The notes beneath the pieces were generated by a model, which had not been told where the DNA came from, did not search any database, and worked only from the letters and a program-made list of their open reading frames with translations. Of a stretch of 64,000 nucleotides of DNA, positions 34,711 through 47,099 are shown one piece after another. Position numbers and translations under genes: made by a program. Each line of letters begins with the position of its first letter. Position 1 is the stretch's first letter. Source of the DNA: Hirundichthys speculiger (lineage: Eukaryota > Chordata > Actinopteri > Beloniformes > Exocoetidae); NCBI GenBank assembly GCA_018398805.1, contig JAGFBZ010001954.1, positions 32,938-96,937 on the forward strand. The letters run 5' to 3'.

Positions 34711-36950
34711 ACAGATGAGGGCAGAAAAGACTTTGATGATGCGTCATTGAGCTGAGTAAAACATGTATTTGTGTGTAGTAACTATGAAATAACAGAGTCA
34801 TTGGTAAACGACAATAGAAGTGAGATTTCTCATCTCCACACGTCAGCCGTCACGGTCAAATCACAACACGGACCACCCGTCCGCTCCTCCCTCCCCCATC
34901 ATCTCTTTCTCGATTCATCACCTCTGTGCTTCGTCCCTGCTGCCGTCCTTAACTTCTCTGTTATCTTCCTCTTCCTCATGGATGCTGAAGCCCGTCTGTC
35001 CCCTCTGATGTCACACCTTTGTTTTTAAAGTCAACACAGGAGGACTATGATGGAGATATATCAGTCGACAGTTACAGTTAGTTTCACTGTCAACAGGCTC
35101 CAACTATAACATCTCCTCATGTTTGCCTCAAATGCCTAAATTCAACTTTAAAATTGTTCTTACCAGTGTAATCAAGTCACTCTATTTACTTCAGTAAAGA
35201 AATAAACCCCCTTGTGTCCTCATAGGCTGTAAATAGAGACTCGTCACCAGTTGGCAGTAAACACGAACAGGAGCTCTTCCACGAGTCAACACTAAGATCA
35301 CAAGAGTCTTTATTTGGGCAGTATGTGATGTGGTAGAGACAAACTATGGGCATGCCAGGAAGCATCGTCAACCTAATAAAACAAAATTCAAACCCCAAGC
35401 AGTTACATGTTCAGATAACAAAAACACGGAATCAGCTCATGTCCAGTACAGTGCTTCTGCTCATTTCGCCACTTCAAGCAAACCACACAAACAAGATGTC
35501 ACAGGAAAGCAGAGATGACACGTCTGTTTTATCACGCACAGAAGAGCTGGCAGATAAAGAGTTAAACTTAGCTTCTGTCGTCTGGTCTTGTTTGACTGGG
35601 AACATGTAATGAAGAATTTTCAAAATGAGTCTGAGACAGCTGTGTTTGGATGGAAGGAATAATCATGGTGATATATCAGGGAAATATAATTAGTTTTCCA
35701 GTCTGGTACCTGAGAAAGGTCAAATGGCACATATGGTGTCAAACCGCTCCGGTTTACTTTTTTAAAGCATCTGCTTTTGCAGTTACTCATCAGATATTAC
35801 TGTGTTAGTTCCAAGATGAATTTGGCTACTGTCCTATAATTGAAAAGTGGTTTTCACTCAAAATAATGCTTTTTTTTTAGGTGGCACTGAAAATTGTAAT
35901 TTTCCTCTACGTTCCAGGTGAATTTACTCAATGACACATATCTTGATCCTGAAATTCTGAAATAGACCCAGATTATACATGCAGAACCTTGCTGTTGTGA
36001 AGATATACTCCATTTAGTTTACGTCACTTCAGTCAGGAGGCAGAAAAAATAGGCCCCGCAATGATTATAAAATTATAACTATTGCACTGTGAACATGTTT
36101 ATGCCCTTTGCAGACAGATAACAGATAACATCTGCTTGAGCCATTCTGTTGAAATACCATGGCACTGCATATAATTTAAGCAGTGTGCTGCTTCAGGCAT
36201 TTATTGTCCCTTACTTTTAGGTTTCCACATTTTTTTTTTTTTTGAATAAATCCGAGCAGGATTGTAATTCCTCCAGAGCTAATGGCGCACAAATCCTGTT
36301 GCTGGTCAGTAAAAATGTTTTCAACACGCCATCGCTGCATTCTCAACATTTTCAGTGAAAGACCTCAACACCTAAAATGCACGTTTGAGCCAGAATTAGA
36401 TTCTAGATTTGAAAGCAGACAGAACGGCGAACATCTGGAGATCTCTGTTCGGTGAATGCTGTGATAATTACCCGCTGTTGTGTAAGAATACAGATTATGT
36501 CATCCGTCAGTCACTCGGCGTCTATAGGCTGCATGCATTGTTCTGCAGACTGCAGTGGTAATAGGCGTACATGTGAGATCGTCGGCAGAGTCGGAAAACA
36601 TCCGCAGCCGAGAGGCAGAAAAGCTCATGATGACGTTGACTCTAAAAGAAAATGCAGCCTTCTGTCATAGACAGCCAATGTTTGAAAAAATAATTTTAGA
36701 ACAAAGTGTTCCCAGCATCCTGAAAAGTATTCTGTGCACTGAAATACGGCCACATAATTCCTTCACCAAATCTTTACAAGCTTTCTGTCATGTCTGCAAT
36801 AACAATAAAAAAAAAGCACATTATGGCTACTTTCAATAATAAACATTTTGAATATTACTGAAATACATTTTGAAATGTTGTACAAAACAGACAGAAGCAG
36901 ACAGATATTACTTGGAGGATGATGACAGTTTGATGCCAGTTCCTCCCTTT
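34711..36950. other. Nothing recognised
   Basis: Intron-like sequence with T/A runs (35871, 36230) and several short open frames without recognisable domains. Confidence 0.45.
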
Positions 36951-37184
36951 TTCAAGATTTTCAAGATTTCAAGGCTTTATTTGTCATATGCATAGTTAAC
37001 ACAGGGTCAAGGATGCAATGAAATGCTTGCGGGGAGAAAGAACCGCTCGTGACTCGCCAGGGAAAAACCGGATAAAAAGAGTAAGATAAAAGTACAGTAC
37101 ACTCTACATAGTAGAGAATTCCGACAAATAATGCAGTGAGAAATAAAAATTTCAAGCATATGCGGTAAGTGTACAGTGGGTCAC

Positions 37185-37515
37185 AATGTGTAATATAATA
37201 ATAATAATATAATATAATAGTAATAACAATAATGATAATATAAGTATAGGTTAATGTAAGTGTATATATAATGTGATATAGTATAGTACAGATACTCAGT
37301 ACGCATAAGATATGGCAATATGATTGTAAATTCTATAATATAATATACGTATATAACTATGTATATGATATGTATATATAATATGATAATGATAATAGTG
37401 CTAGTAATGATAATATGAGACACAATATACACAGAGTGGTACACTATACACCGAGTGGATCCTAACAAATTTAGATATAGCATTTTCAAAAATATACAGC
37501 AATATACAATAGAAA
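37185..37515. repeat. AT-rich simple repeat in LINE 3' UTR
   Basis: Irregular (TAATA)n / (TATATG)n sequence between the LINE stop codon and its tail. Confidence 0.75.
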
Positions 37516-37699
37516 AAAAAGATATTAGAGTGTCAACATTAACTAAAGTGTCGTAGTGTAAGGTGCATGGGAAGGGTGTGTGTACAATCATTGCACATGA
37601 ATACGGTATATTGCACATAGTGGGGTATTGCACATTGCCTATAGCAGCGGTTATGACAGAATATGGAATAGAGGCTGTCTTTATGGCAGAGTGAAGGTG

Positions 37700-40090
37700 C
37701 TACCGGGAGTTGAGTAACCTGACGGCCTGGGGGTAGTAGCTGTCCCTCAGTCTTTTTGTGCGGGCGGGCAGGCTCCTGTGCCGTCTGCCAGATGGTAGCG
37801 GACGGAAAAGTCCATGCGCTGGATGTGTGTGGTCTTTGGTGATGATCTGCGCCTTACGCAGACCCCTGCTGTAGAAAATGTCCTGGATGGAGGGGAGGCT
37901 GCTGCCTGTGATGTCCTCTGCCGCTCGCACCACCCTCTGTAGTGCTTTGCGGCTCTGGGCAGTGCAGTTCCCATACCACACTGTGATGCAGCCCGTCAGC
38001 AGACTCTCGATGGTGCACCTGTAGAAGTTAGTGAGGATGCTGGTGTTCATGCCAAACTTCCTCAGCTTCCTCAGGAAGTAGAGTCGCTGCCGGGCTTTCT
38101 TCACCACAGTGTCTGTGTGGAGTGACCAGGACAGATCCTCAGTGATGTGGACGCCCAGGAACTTGAAGCTGCTGACCTGCTCCACCTCAGCGTTGTTGAT
38201 GTAGATGGGGGGGTGCTGGTCAGTCCGCTGCCTCCTGAAGTCCACGATCATTTCCTTGGTTTTGCTGACATTCAGAGAGAGGTTGTTCTCCTGGCACCAG
38301 CTGGTTAGAAGGTTAATCTCATCTCTGTAGGCTCTCTCGTCGTTGTTGGTGATGAGGCCCAGGATGGTGGTGTCGTCAGCAAACTTCAGGATGGTGTTGG
38401 AGCTGTGCCTGGCGGTGCAGTCGTGGGTGAAGAGGGAGTAGAGTAGAGGACTGAGAACGCAGCCCTGCGGTGTGCCGGTGCTGAGGACACGTGTGGAGGA
38501 GAGGTGGCTGCCGATTCTCACTGCCTGCGGTCTGTTGGTGAGGAAGTCCCAAATCCAGCTGCAGATGGGGCCCCCCAGGCCCAGGGCAGTGAGCTTGGAG
38601 ACCAGTTTGGAGGGGATGATGGTGTTGAATGCTGAGCTGTAGTCAATGAATAGCATTCTCACGTAGGTGTTACTTCTCTCTACATGGCTGAGAGAGGTGT
38701 GAACTGCTAGAGCAATGGCGTCGTCTGTGGACCTCTTTGCTCTGTATGCAAACTGCAGGGGGTCCAGGGTGGGGGGGAGAGAGCTGCTGATGTGTTTCTG
38801 GATGAGTTTCTCAAAACACTTCATGATGACTGATGTGAGTGCTATGGGCCGGAAGTCATTTGGGCATGATGCTGTGGGGGTCTTTGGGATGGGAACTACG
38901 GTGGAAGTCTTAAAGATGGTGGGCACAGTCGACTGGCTCAGGGACAGGTTGAAGATGTTGGTGAACACCTCGGCTAGCTGGCTGGAGCAGGCTCTCAGCA
39001 CCCGTCCGGGGATGCCGTCGGGCCCTGGTGCTTTGCGGGGGTTCACCTTCCTGAATGCCTGTCTGACTGTGGCTGTGTCCAGGTGGAGCACGGCGTCCTC
39101 ACTGCTCACCTGTGGTCTGGAGGCAGGCGTGGTGTTGTTTGCATCAAACCGGGCGTAGAAGGTGTTTAGCTCGTCCGGGAATGATGCGCTGGACAGTTCC
39201 ACTGGCCTGCTCCTCCCCCTGTAGTCGGTGATGCAGCGTAGTCCCTGCCACACACGTCTGGAGTCGTGGCTCAGCTGGGCAGACTCCACTCTCCTCCTGT
39301 ATTCCCTCTTAGAAGCTTTGATGGTCCTCCTGAGGTCATATTTGGCTGCTTTGTAGGCTTCTGGGTCTCCTGAGTTGAAGGCAGCGGTGCGAGCGTTTAG
39401 TTTAACACGCACCACTGGTCCATCCCAGGGTTTCTTGTTAGGGTAAGTGCAGATGGAGATTTTAGGCACGATGTCATCAATGCACTTCCCTATGTAGCCT
39501 ATGACAGAGTCTGTGTATGCATTGATGTCTCCATCAGCTGCGTCTGCAAACATCTGCCAGTCAGTTGTCTCAAAGCAGTCTTGGAGGACCTCGTCGTATG
39601 TGTTGCTCCACTTATGCGTTAGCCTGGAGACTGGTTTTTCCTGTTTTAGCCTTTGTTTGTAGGCCGGCAGCAGCAGGATGGCACTGTGGTCCGATTTATC
39701 AAAGGCTGGTCGGGGGAGGGGTTTGTAGCAGTCTTTGAATGGTGTGTAACAATGGTCCAGTGTCTGCTCACCTCTGGTGGGAATGTTTATGTGCTGGTGG
39801 TATTTTGGTAATACAGCCCTCATATTTGCTCTGTTGAAGTCTCCCAGAACAATGAAAGCTGCATCAGGGTGTGAATTTTCAAGTCCGTTTATAATCCCAT
39901 ACAGTTCTTCCAGGGCTTGTGTTTTGGCAGCTTGGGGGGGGATGTAGACAACAGTGAGGATAACAGCACACAGTTCTCTTGGTAGGTAGAAGGGCCTGAC
40001 TTTGATGGTTAGCAGCTCCAGGACGGGAGAGCAGTGGGATGTTAAAACGCGTGCATCTGTTGCCCACAAAGAGTTAACCATAAAGCACAC
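37700..40090 (-). CDS. LINE ORF2: partial endonuclease plus reverse transcriptase (796 codons)
   Basis: The protein nicks target DNA and copies LINE RNA into it. Residues 1-~140 are the C-terminal half of an AP-type endonuclease: GDFN at 83-86, LDHCYT near 111-116, SDH at 133-135. The RT domain follows: PGPDGIP at 355-361, FIDYSSAFN at 481-489, PQGCVLSP at 541-548, catalytic FADD at 570-573, and KFLGVHITEDLSW further on. The C-terminus (about 690-796) is the usual LINE tail domain ending RLLNSR. The N-terminal endonuclease residues are missing through 5' truncation, so this copy cannot be autonomous. There are no internal stops, which suggests a fairly recent insertion. It belongs to the Jockey/CR1/L2 group; the exact clade is from memory. 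Confidence 0.88.
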   Translation of the reverse strand: MCFMVNSLWATDARVLTSHCSPVLELLTIKVRPFYLPRELCAVILTVVYIPPQAAKTQALEELYGIINGLENSHPDAAFIVLGDFNRANMRAVLPKYHQHINIPTRGEQTLDHCYTPFKDCYKPLPRPAFDKSDHSAILLLPAYKQRLKQEKPVSRLTHKWSNTYDEVLQDCFETTDWQMFADAADGDINAYTDSVIGYIGKCIDDIVPKISICTYPNKKPWDGPVVRVKLNARTAAFNSGDPEAYKAAKYDLRRTIKASKREYRRRVESAQLSHDSRRVWQGLRCITDYRGRSRPVELSSASFPDELNTFYARFDANNTTPASRPQVSSEDAVLHLDTATVRQAFRKVNPRKAPGPDGIPGRVLRACSSQLAEVFTNIFNLSLSQSTVPTIFKTSTVVPIPKTPTASCPNDFRPIALTSVIMKCFEKLIQKHISSSLPPTLDPLQFAYRAKRSTDDAIALAVHTSLSHVERSNTYVRMLFIDYSSAFNTIIPSKLVSKLTALGLGGPICSWIWDFLTNRPQAVRIGSHLSSTRVLSTGTPQGCVLSPLLYSLFTHDCTARHSSNTILKFADDTTILGLITNNDERAYRDEINLLTSWCQENNLSLNVSKTKEMIVDFRRQRTDQHPPIYINNAEVEQVSSFKFLGVHITEDLSWSLHTDTVVKKARQRLYFLRKLRKFGMNTSILTNFYRCTIESLLTGCITVWYGNCTAQSRKALQRVVRAAEDITGSSLPSIQDIFYSRGLRKAQIITKDHTHPAHGLFRPLPSGRRHRSLPARTKRLRDSYYPQAVRLLNSR

Positions 40091-40110
40091 ACCCCCTCCA
40101 CACTTAAATT

Positions 40111-41499
40111 ATAGAATTATAGAATATAGAATATATTTCCCTTAAATTATATCACATTCAGATCTGAATTATGGAAGACTAAGTTATACCACTGAAGCTT
40201 TTGAATCATAAAAGGGGTCATAAAATGGTCAGTATATTGTTGAAAATAACTAAAAGACGATGCAAAGAAAATGCATCAATGCATTGTAACTGAAATGGAG
40301 TTTTGAGGCAGCACTGTAAATATGAAATATTGACATATCTTTTACTCTTCCATCAGCTTTCGTCCGTCTCTGGCAGTGAAAGTGAAAAACCAGTGAAAAA
40401 AAAAAAACACTTTGAAAAGCAACTTCCTCCATGTTGACAACCCTCCAAAACATCTAAGAGCTCCCTGGGTAAAATAAGTAGCACAGCCAGCAGGCTGCAC
40501 GCCGCTCAAAGCTGGAGGCAGGAAGAAGCTGCTAGATGGCACACTGACACAGGGATTTGTTTTCCACCACAGTTTAGTGCACATTTACATTGTGGTTTTG
40601 TTTTGTCTGATCTTTCTGTCATATTATTTTCCTTCTTTCCTTCTGCTTGTGTAAGTGTTTGTCATACATTCATGCAGCACAAAGTACCGTCTAATTCGCA
40701 CATGGGCAAAGGATGACCGGCGGGAAGGATGCTGCCTCCAGATCATCTCATCCCCACCAACCTTAAATAAAAATGATACAACACATTTCTTAAAAAAAAG
40801 AAAAAAAAAAAAAAGAAAAAAAATGCATTTTGGGAAAGGTTCTTCAGGTGATTTTAAACAAAGTCAACACTTTATTCTACCATTTAACTTGACTTCAGCT
40901 AAGAAATGTGACGACTTTCAGACATGTTCAGTTATAGACTTAAAGCAGGCGGTGAACATGCTGACTGGAAAACAATTACCAGTTAGCTGCTTTTAGCTTG
41001 GCTTAGCTTTTGCTAACCCAGGATGATCTTTCGTATTACTGAATATTAATTTCTGGCTCTAGCATCCTCATTTCAAGCATTGCTGCTAGAGCGAAACAAG
41101 TGCTGCTGTGATCCGGATGGCAGATGTCCCTGCTTAGCTCGGTGCAACTGGACATCCTGCTGGAGGCTCCAGCTTGCAGGCAGCCGCCACAGAAGCCTCG
41201 ACAGAGGCCACTCATGGAGCTCCGAGGAGCAAGAGAGCCCCATGGTGGAGCTCCACGTGGAGGGGCCAGTTGCTCCAGGTCCCAGTATAAGTCCACTTTT
41301 CAGGACTTTTCCTGAATCCTGAAAAGTTTCACACTGATCATTTCAGCTCTTTTAACTGAGTTCTGGCCAAGATCCCACATGTCAGACTGGCTACTGCAGT
41401 GCTGGCTTGTTACGGGCCGATCCCTCACAGAGAATAACTTCAGGACTTTTTCAAGCCGTGTTACGTTGGGACCTGCAGTCATCTTCCAGGCCGGCAGCC
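40111..41499. other. Nothing firm recognised
   Basis: Intron-like. An A-rich tract lies at 40792-40823. The GC-richer stretch 41080-41320 is open in several frames on both strands but resembles no known protein. Confidence 0.4.
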
Positions 41500-41710
41500 T
41501 TCACAGCACCCGCCCCCCCCCAGTCTCAAATGTTGTTTCGGTGGCGACGTGAAATGACTGCTGCGAATAGCACAGATAAGCTAAGCTAAACTTCCTCCAC
41601 AGATCCTTCCGGACCCACAGCCAGTCATGGTGGTTTGTTAGTTCAATTAACATAAGCACAAGAAAATATGTCCTCTTCAAAATATGACCATAATTTGCTT
41701 TTATTCACAG
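41500..41710. repeat. Dispersed repeat, copy B
   Basis: Matches the two flanks of the hAT insertion at 14269-14851 (see copy A at 14120-15010) and shows the uninterrupted state. Confidence 0.5.
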
Positions 41711-43269
41711 CTCAGAAGTCAATATAATGCAAAGTAGCTAAAATCATAACAGCAATGGTTAGCTGTTATAGCCAGTCTAGCTACCAATCAAACGGCATCA
41801 AATGATATTCCTCAATATAGATTTAGCTGTGATTGTACAGAAAAAGTTCACCCCTGTATACTTGTCATAGATATCAAATCTAACAACAGAAAATAAATCC
41901 AGAATGAAAATATGTTGAATTCTGCTGCAAAGCTGGCCATTTTAACATTGGTCTCAAATGGGATTTGTCCTGTTTTGCAGCCAGCACCTAGTGCTCAGTA
42001 GAGGAACTGCAAGAAAATCTCCTTCCTGGTTGGGTTCAATCCAGAAGTGGTATTGTTGACGCTTGGTGTGAACAAACTTGTATGGTGCTGGCCACTTGTG
42101 CTTCGATTTCTAAAGGACGCGTGTTCGTGCAAAGTTTTAACGGGGGCCTAAGTAGTAGTACGAGTGAAAACATTTCACAGCATTGGCTTTGACAGCTCCT
42201 TGGGCTCTGATAGCAACAAACATGAGATGATATGGGGCCATTCAGACTTTCTAACTGCCTGAGTCTTTTTGTTAATGTTAAGATCAGACAATGTTTAGTA
42301 TAAAGGTTTGGTATGTCTTCTCAGTGGTAAAGGTGAGCATAAGAGCCTGGGAAATGCACAATGTCACTGAGTACCCTCATGATGTTTAACTATCCAGCTA
42401 TCTCCTGCCATATATCGCTACCTTACTTTGATGGATATCCACCCCACCTACTTAGCTCATCTTAATTTCTCCTGCCATTAAGCAGATTCATAGCCCCTTC
42501 TTTGCTCTAAGAGCCAGTGAAACCTAATGACTCATCATCAGTACTCCATCTTTCTCTGAATACTGCACATATATAGCCTACTTTCATGACAAGAGAGAAC
42601 ATGCTATGTAGAGAGCAGGGAGACCACACCCTAAACATGGGACATGAGCTGAGCACGGGGCCCCATGATGCAACAGGGGTCTCCAGAGTGTCGCTGTGGA
42701 AGAAGTAGTGACTCTCACAAGTCATCGATCCTAATGCCCACACGTGCTAAGTTAAATCAGTTGCGTGAGTAAGAGGAGAGTAAAAAACAGTGGTCTCTGG
42801 CTGGTCATTGATACTGCACGCAATCACATATGTAGGGCACCGGCGCAGATGAAGAGAGGGCGACACTAAATCCAATGCAAATAAAAAGAAATAAGAAAAC
42901 AATAAGGAGCTTCGGGAAAAATTAAACAGATATATTACATATTATATTTATGTATATTTTTATATATTTGTAAACCTTAAAAAAAATTAATACGAAAGTT
43001 TTGTTTTAGTTAAACTCAAAGATCTAAGACTTTTTCTAAGTACACAAAAGGCTTATTTCTCTCAAATATTGTTCACAAATCTGTCTCAATCTGCGTTAGT
43101 GAGAACTTCTCCTTTGCTGAGATGATCCCTCCACCTCACAGGTGTAGCAGCAGATCAACATGCTGATTAGACAGCATGATTGTTGCACAGGTTTGCCTTA
43201 GACTTACAGGACTAGACTTTTACACAAGTGTTGTGTTATATTTTTGTGCAGTGTATGTATATATAAGAT
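41711..43269. other. Nothing recognised
   Basis: Intron-like sequence; no gene or defined repeat. Confidence 0.4.
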
Positions 43270-43824
43270 TATGGCTGGGCAAAATAACGCATTATTATTG
43301 CATTAATTTATTCACGCCGACATTTATTTTAACGTGCATTAACGCATGTTGCTCGCATGCTTTTGTTTTGAAAAGTCTGTTACTGGCTTACAATTTCATT
43401 TTAAAGTTCTCCCAGATGACGGATTCAACAGAAACACAGTTATTTTTAACAACTGCCAAGTTGAACTCCCTGTTAAAAGTTTCTGCTGTTACCTCAGAAA
43501 CTGCCTGTTTTAATGTTCTGATTGTGGCTCGGGATTTTGTTGGTAGACTTTTTATTTTATTTTTCATAAAAAACAGGATTACATTAATGCCCTGGCAGTG
43601 GTAACAAGCTTTATTTTTTCAAAGATGAGATTTACACTAAATATGTGTTACTGACAAGTGCTGATGTTAAGTGTTCCAACAACAAATGTTGTGGCACTTT
43701 AGTTCATATGGCAGCAGAACATTTAAATAAAAGTGCACTTTACACTACTTTTGAATTCATTATTCGATTTTGCATATACAATGCGATTAATCGTGATTAA
43801 TCAGGGATATCATGCAATTGATCG

Positions 43825-43857
<33 letters not shown>
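43270..43857. mobile_element. hAT-like relic, reverse-oriented relative of 9541-10156
   Basis: It starts ATGGCTGGGCAAAATAACGC and runs through GCATTAACGCATGTTGCT and GCGATTAATCGTGATTAATC. These are the same motifs as the 9541-10156 element in the opposite order. The far terminus is lost in an (AT)n expansion at 43826-43856. Confidence 0.7.
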
Positions 43858-43858
<1 letters not shown>

Positions 43859-45294
43859 AAATTATGTGCTGTATTATGTAAAATCTTGATCATAAACGTC
43901 CATTTAAATTATGCTTGACTGCTTACTTTCCTTGAATAAAAGAGACAGAAAATGTCCCTTGTTCACAAAATTTCCTGAGATTAAATTAAATGTCTGTGAC
44001 AAACAATTATTTATAGTTTGGTCATAATGCAACAGCAAGACAACAGAACTGCTCCCTTTGCTCCTTTTTGGTCCATGTCTTCACAGCTCTATTCATAGTG
44101 GCCAGTTTTAGGGAGTTAAATGCAGCTCTCGGTGTACTTTCAGCTTTGAGACCTCAATGTTTAGCTTCTTAGCCTGCTATGTCATATGTAAGTCACCTGA
44201 CAAGTTCTTCCCAAAAAAAAACAAACAAAACAAAATTTATTGCATTTTAATGTTCTTAGAAAATGACAAACTTGCTTGAGTGTCTCTGTAACATTCCCCC
44301 ACCGCATGAATCTATGACTGTGCATCAAAACACTACAATAAAATCAAAGGTAGACAAAAGCAAAAAAAGAGGTGGTTAAAAGGTGAAGAGGGGTTTGGGG
44401 GACTGGGAAGACGCTACAAGTGTGTGTGTGCTTACATGTGTGTGAGTGTGTAAGTGAATCAGAGGGCAGTTTGTCATGTTGCTGCTCCACAGCTCTGATC
44501 CAAGCTGACAGGTGAAGCTAAGCGCAGCTAAACAGCACACATAACAGAGAGGAGGAGAGAGAGAGGGACGGGGGAGAGGGGCAGGCAGTCACTGGAGATA
44601 ACGACAGTCAGACTGATCAAAAAATAAAATAAAGAACAGGAGAGAGTGTGGATGAGATGGGGAAGGAGGGACGGACGAAAAGGAGTGTGAGAAAAAGAGG
44701 GAAGAGGCAGTTAGAGTTAGTGAGCCATTAATAAAAGAAACACGCAGACGAGGGTGGAAAACAACGAGGAGGCATGGTGAAAAGAGAGAGACAGAGTGCG
44801 TTTGAGCAAAACAGAGAGCCTGGGAAAGGCAGGATATGAGATTAACTACGAAGAGAGACTGGTTAATTGGCATTTTATCAAAAGAAAGAAATGGGCAAGT
44901 TAATTTTTCACTCCATGGCAATATTAATCTGTACGTCCCTCGTTCTTTTCTTTTAAAATTTTATCTAATTTCCTCTTCATTAAAAGACTCTCGTGAATGT
45001 AGGAATTTGCTTCATTTCTTATATGTTTATTTTCTTAAAACAGCATTGTTCGTGAGAAAGCTCACTTTAGGACATTCTTTAAAAAAAAAAAAAGAACAAG
45101 CATTTAATTTCAGAAGTCAGTAATTAATTAATTGGGAGAAAGATTTCAGCAGGGAAGAAGAGATATCAGGAAATGTTCATGTACGTAGACAAACAGAAAA
45201 GGTAGTGGTTCCTTTGGGCTGGTCGAGAGGTGGGGCAACGACACGGGTAACCTGAACAGGTGCCCACGACAGAACAAGTGTTGTGCACCTCCAT
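43858..45294. other. Intron-like DNA with GT- and GA-rich patches
   Basis: Nothing gene-like recognised. GTGTGTGTGTGCTTACATGT lies at about 44420-44450, and an AGAGAGGAGGAG... purine patch at 44546-44590. Confidence 0.4.
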
Positions 45295-45510
45295 GAGACT
45301 GAACGAGTGTAGCGAGTATAGTGCACACGCGTGTGACTTAATGAGTGTAGCTCACATGCCAAGAGACCAAGAGCGTGTATCGCATACGAATGAAACCAAA
45401 CGAGTGTGGAGCACATTAGCTAGATGGAATGAGTGTAGCACACTAGCGTGTGACTGAATGAGTGTAGCACACACATGAAGGCATGTAGCGTACACGCCTG
45501 AGATCTAACA
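45295..45510 (+). repeat. Degenerate ~30-bp minisatellite
   Basis: About six to seven imperfect units with the core GAATGAGTGTAGCACAC, such as GAACGAGTGTAGCGAGT, TTAATGAGTGTAGCTCAC, AAACGAGTGTGGAGCACA and GAATGAGTGTAGCACACA. Confidence 0.75.
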
Positions 45511-45984
45511 AATGAGACAAGTATCCAGTAACAGTTTATAAAAATGCAGCTGGCTAAATAAAATCAAAACTTTAGTTATTTTTGCTTCCATTTTCCCCCA
45601 TTGGATCATTAGTAGCTGTATTATTTGTTACTAAGAAAACAGAGGGAAAGCCTTCGCCATGCAGTCAAAGTAATGTTTCATCTTTCAGAATAAGAGCGGA
45701 GAGACAGGGAGACAGAAAACAAAGATTTAAAGAGATAAAGTTGGGTGTGGAGGCTGAGTGCAGACAGATCAAACAGGAGATGTGTGATGAGACAGAAAAA
45801 CTAGAAATTACCACCTCATGGTTCTGCACCTCCACAAACCTGTCAAGTTGCAGTTTACTTTGATTCTCCCATTTTACCCATTAAAGGGAGTTGTTCCTCA
45901 CTCACACTGAAGGTACAGGATGTTATTTTCAATGTGCACTGCAAAGACCTTTGTGGTATATGTTTGAACACTGATATACTTACA

Positions 45985-46230
45985 ACCACAATTCCAAAAA
46001 AGATGGGACACTGTATAAAATTTAGAATGAATGCTGTGATCTACAGATCCCATAAACCCATGTTTTATTCACCAAAGAATATAGAAAACGTCAAATGTTT
46101 AAAGAATGAAAAAGCATCTTCTCAAGATGGGGGAAAGGAATGTTTCCCAACCATTTCCAGCCATTTTGTTGCTTATCTTCCAACTTTTTTGACACCTGTT
46201 TCTGCCATCAGATTCAAAATGATCTAATAA
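45985..46230 (+). mobile_element. Degraded MITE fragment
   Basis: ACAATTCCAAAAAAGATGGG followed by ACACTGTATAAAA resembles the terminus of a very common teleost DNA element. The partner terminus may be CCAACTTTTTTGACAC near 46180. Class not assigned. Confidence 0.4.
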
Positions 46231-46382
46231 TATTCATATTCTGATCCTCTGATAATCTTAGTCTTGCTGCCCACATATGTTTATATAATCATCTTTGTAG
46301 TTCATGTGCTAACAATGCATCAGTCAGAATATAAATGCATGAAATTCTTAGTTCTAAAGTTAATGGATAATTATTATTTAAA

Positions 46383-47067
46383 CACTGCTTGGCCAAAAAA
46401 AGAAAAAGTCACCACCAAAAAAAAAAGCTCATACACTACATGACACCACATGACCTTCCTCCAATGCTCCAATCTTTATGCTCCCTATCAAATTGAAGCC
46501 TTTTTTCCAGTTAGCCTCACTGATTAATGGTTTTCTTAAGGCTACACAGATGTTCAGTCCCAATCCCTTGAGTTCGCTTTGCATTCTGTGTGTGGAAATG
46601 GTTTTACTTTCACTATTAAACAGCCCTGAGTTCAACTATTGTTTTTCTTTGATTTGATCTCACCAAACATTTAAGTGATCACTGATCACGATCACTGAGT
46701 ATTTTTTTTCTCGCCACGTTTCCTCCTGGAAGACGATGGGTCCCCACTATCCTCCCAGTTTTTAATAATGCGTTGGACAGTTCTTCACACAATTTTGGTA
46801 GTTTCTGCAATCTCCTTAGATGTTTTCTCTGCTTGATGCGTGCCAATGATTTGACCCTTCTCAAACAGACTAAAATCTTTTCCACGACCACATGAGTCTT
46901 TGACATGGTTGTTTAGGAAATGAGAAGCAACTCATTGCACCAGTTGGGGTTAAATAACTTGTTGCCAGCTGAAAGATAATCGCCCATGCAGTAATTATCC
47001 AATAGTAGGCTCGTACCTATCTGCTTAGTTAAATCGAGGTGGTGACTTTTATTCTGGCCAAGCAGTG
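46383..47067 (-). mobile_element. Tc1-like element with internal deletion, 685 bp
   Basis: The left end CACTGCTTGGCCAAAAAAAG pairs with the right-end complement CACTGCTTGGCCAGAATAAA; both continue to AAGTCACCACC. TA follows the right end (47068-47069). The left flank reads AA, presumably a mutated TA. Full Tc1 elements are larger; here the catalytic half is gone. Confidence 0.85.
46429..46906 (-). pseudogene. Tc1 transposase N-terminal relic
   Basis: On the minus strand MSKTHVVVEKILVCL... opens the protein at 46906. Across frameshifts one can read GQIIGTHQAEKTSKEIAETT and RTVQRIIKNWEDSGDPS, then GLFNSESKTISTHRMQSELK and LGLNICVALRKPLISEANWK. These are the paired-like DNA-binding domain and linker of Tc1 transposases. 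The DDE catalytic domain is absent, deleted between about 46429 and the left terminus. Confidence 0.8.
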
Positions 47068-47099
47068 TACATTTTGTCTAATAATGTATAGCTGGGATG

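Larger units (their letters stand above)
36951..40110 (-). mobile_element. L2/CR1-group LINE, 5' truncated, ~3.2 kb
   Basis: On the minus strand the element enters mid-endonuclease (reading CGGGVCFMVN at about 40107). It carries one uninterrupted ORF and ends in a tail with ATGACAAATAAAGCCTTGAA then ATCTTGAAA repeats at 36975-36951. This microsatellite-like tail is typical of L2-type LINEs. The 3' UTR contains an expanded AT-rich simple repeat (37185-37515). No clear target duplication was found. Confidence 0.85.

Noticed and set aside
34445..34801. 118-codon minus-strand frame rich in F/L/S
   Set aside because: Entirely the complement of the polypurine tract; compositional artefact.
38715..39158. 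147-codon plus-strand frame
   Set aside because: Antisense shadow of the LINE reverse-transcriptase ORF.
43812..43857. (AT)n tract considered as a replication or regulatory element
   Set aside because: A plain microsatellite expansion at the end of an hAT relic.
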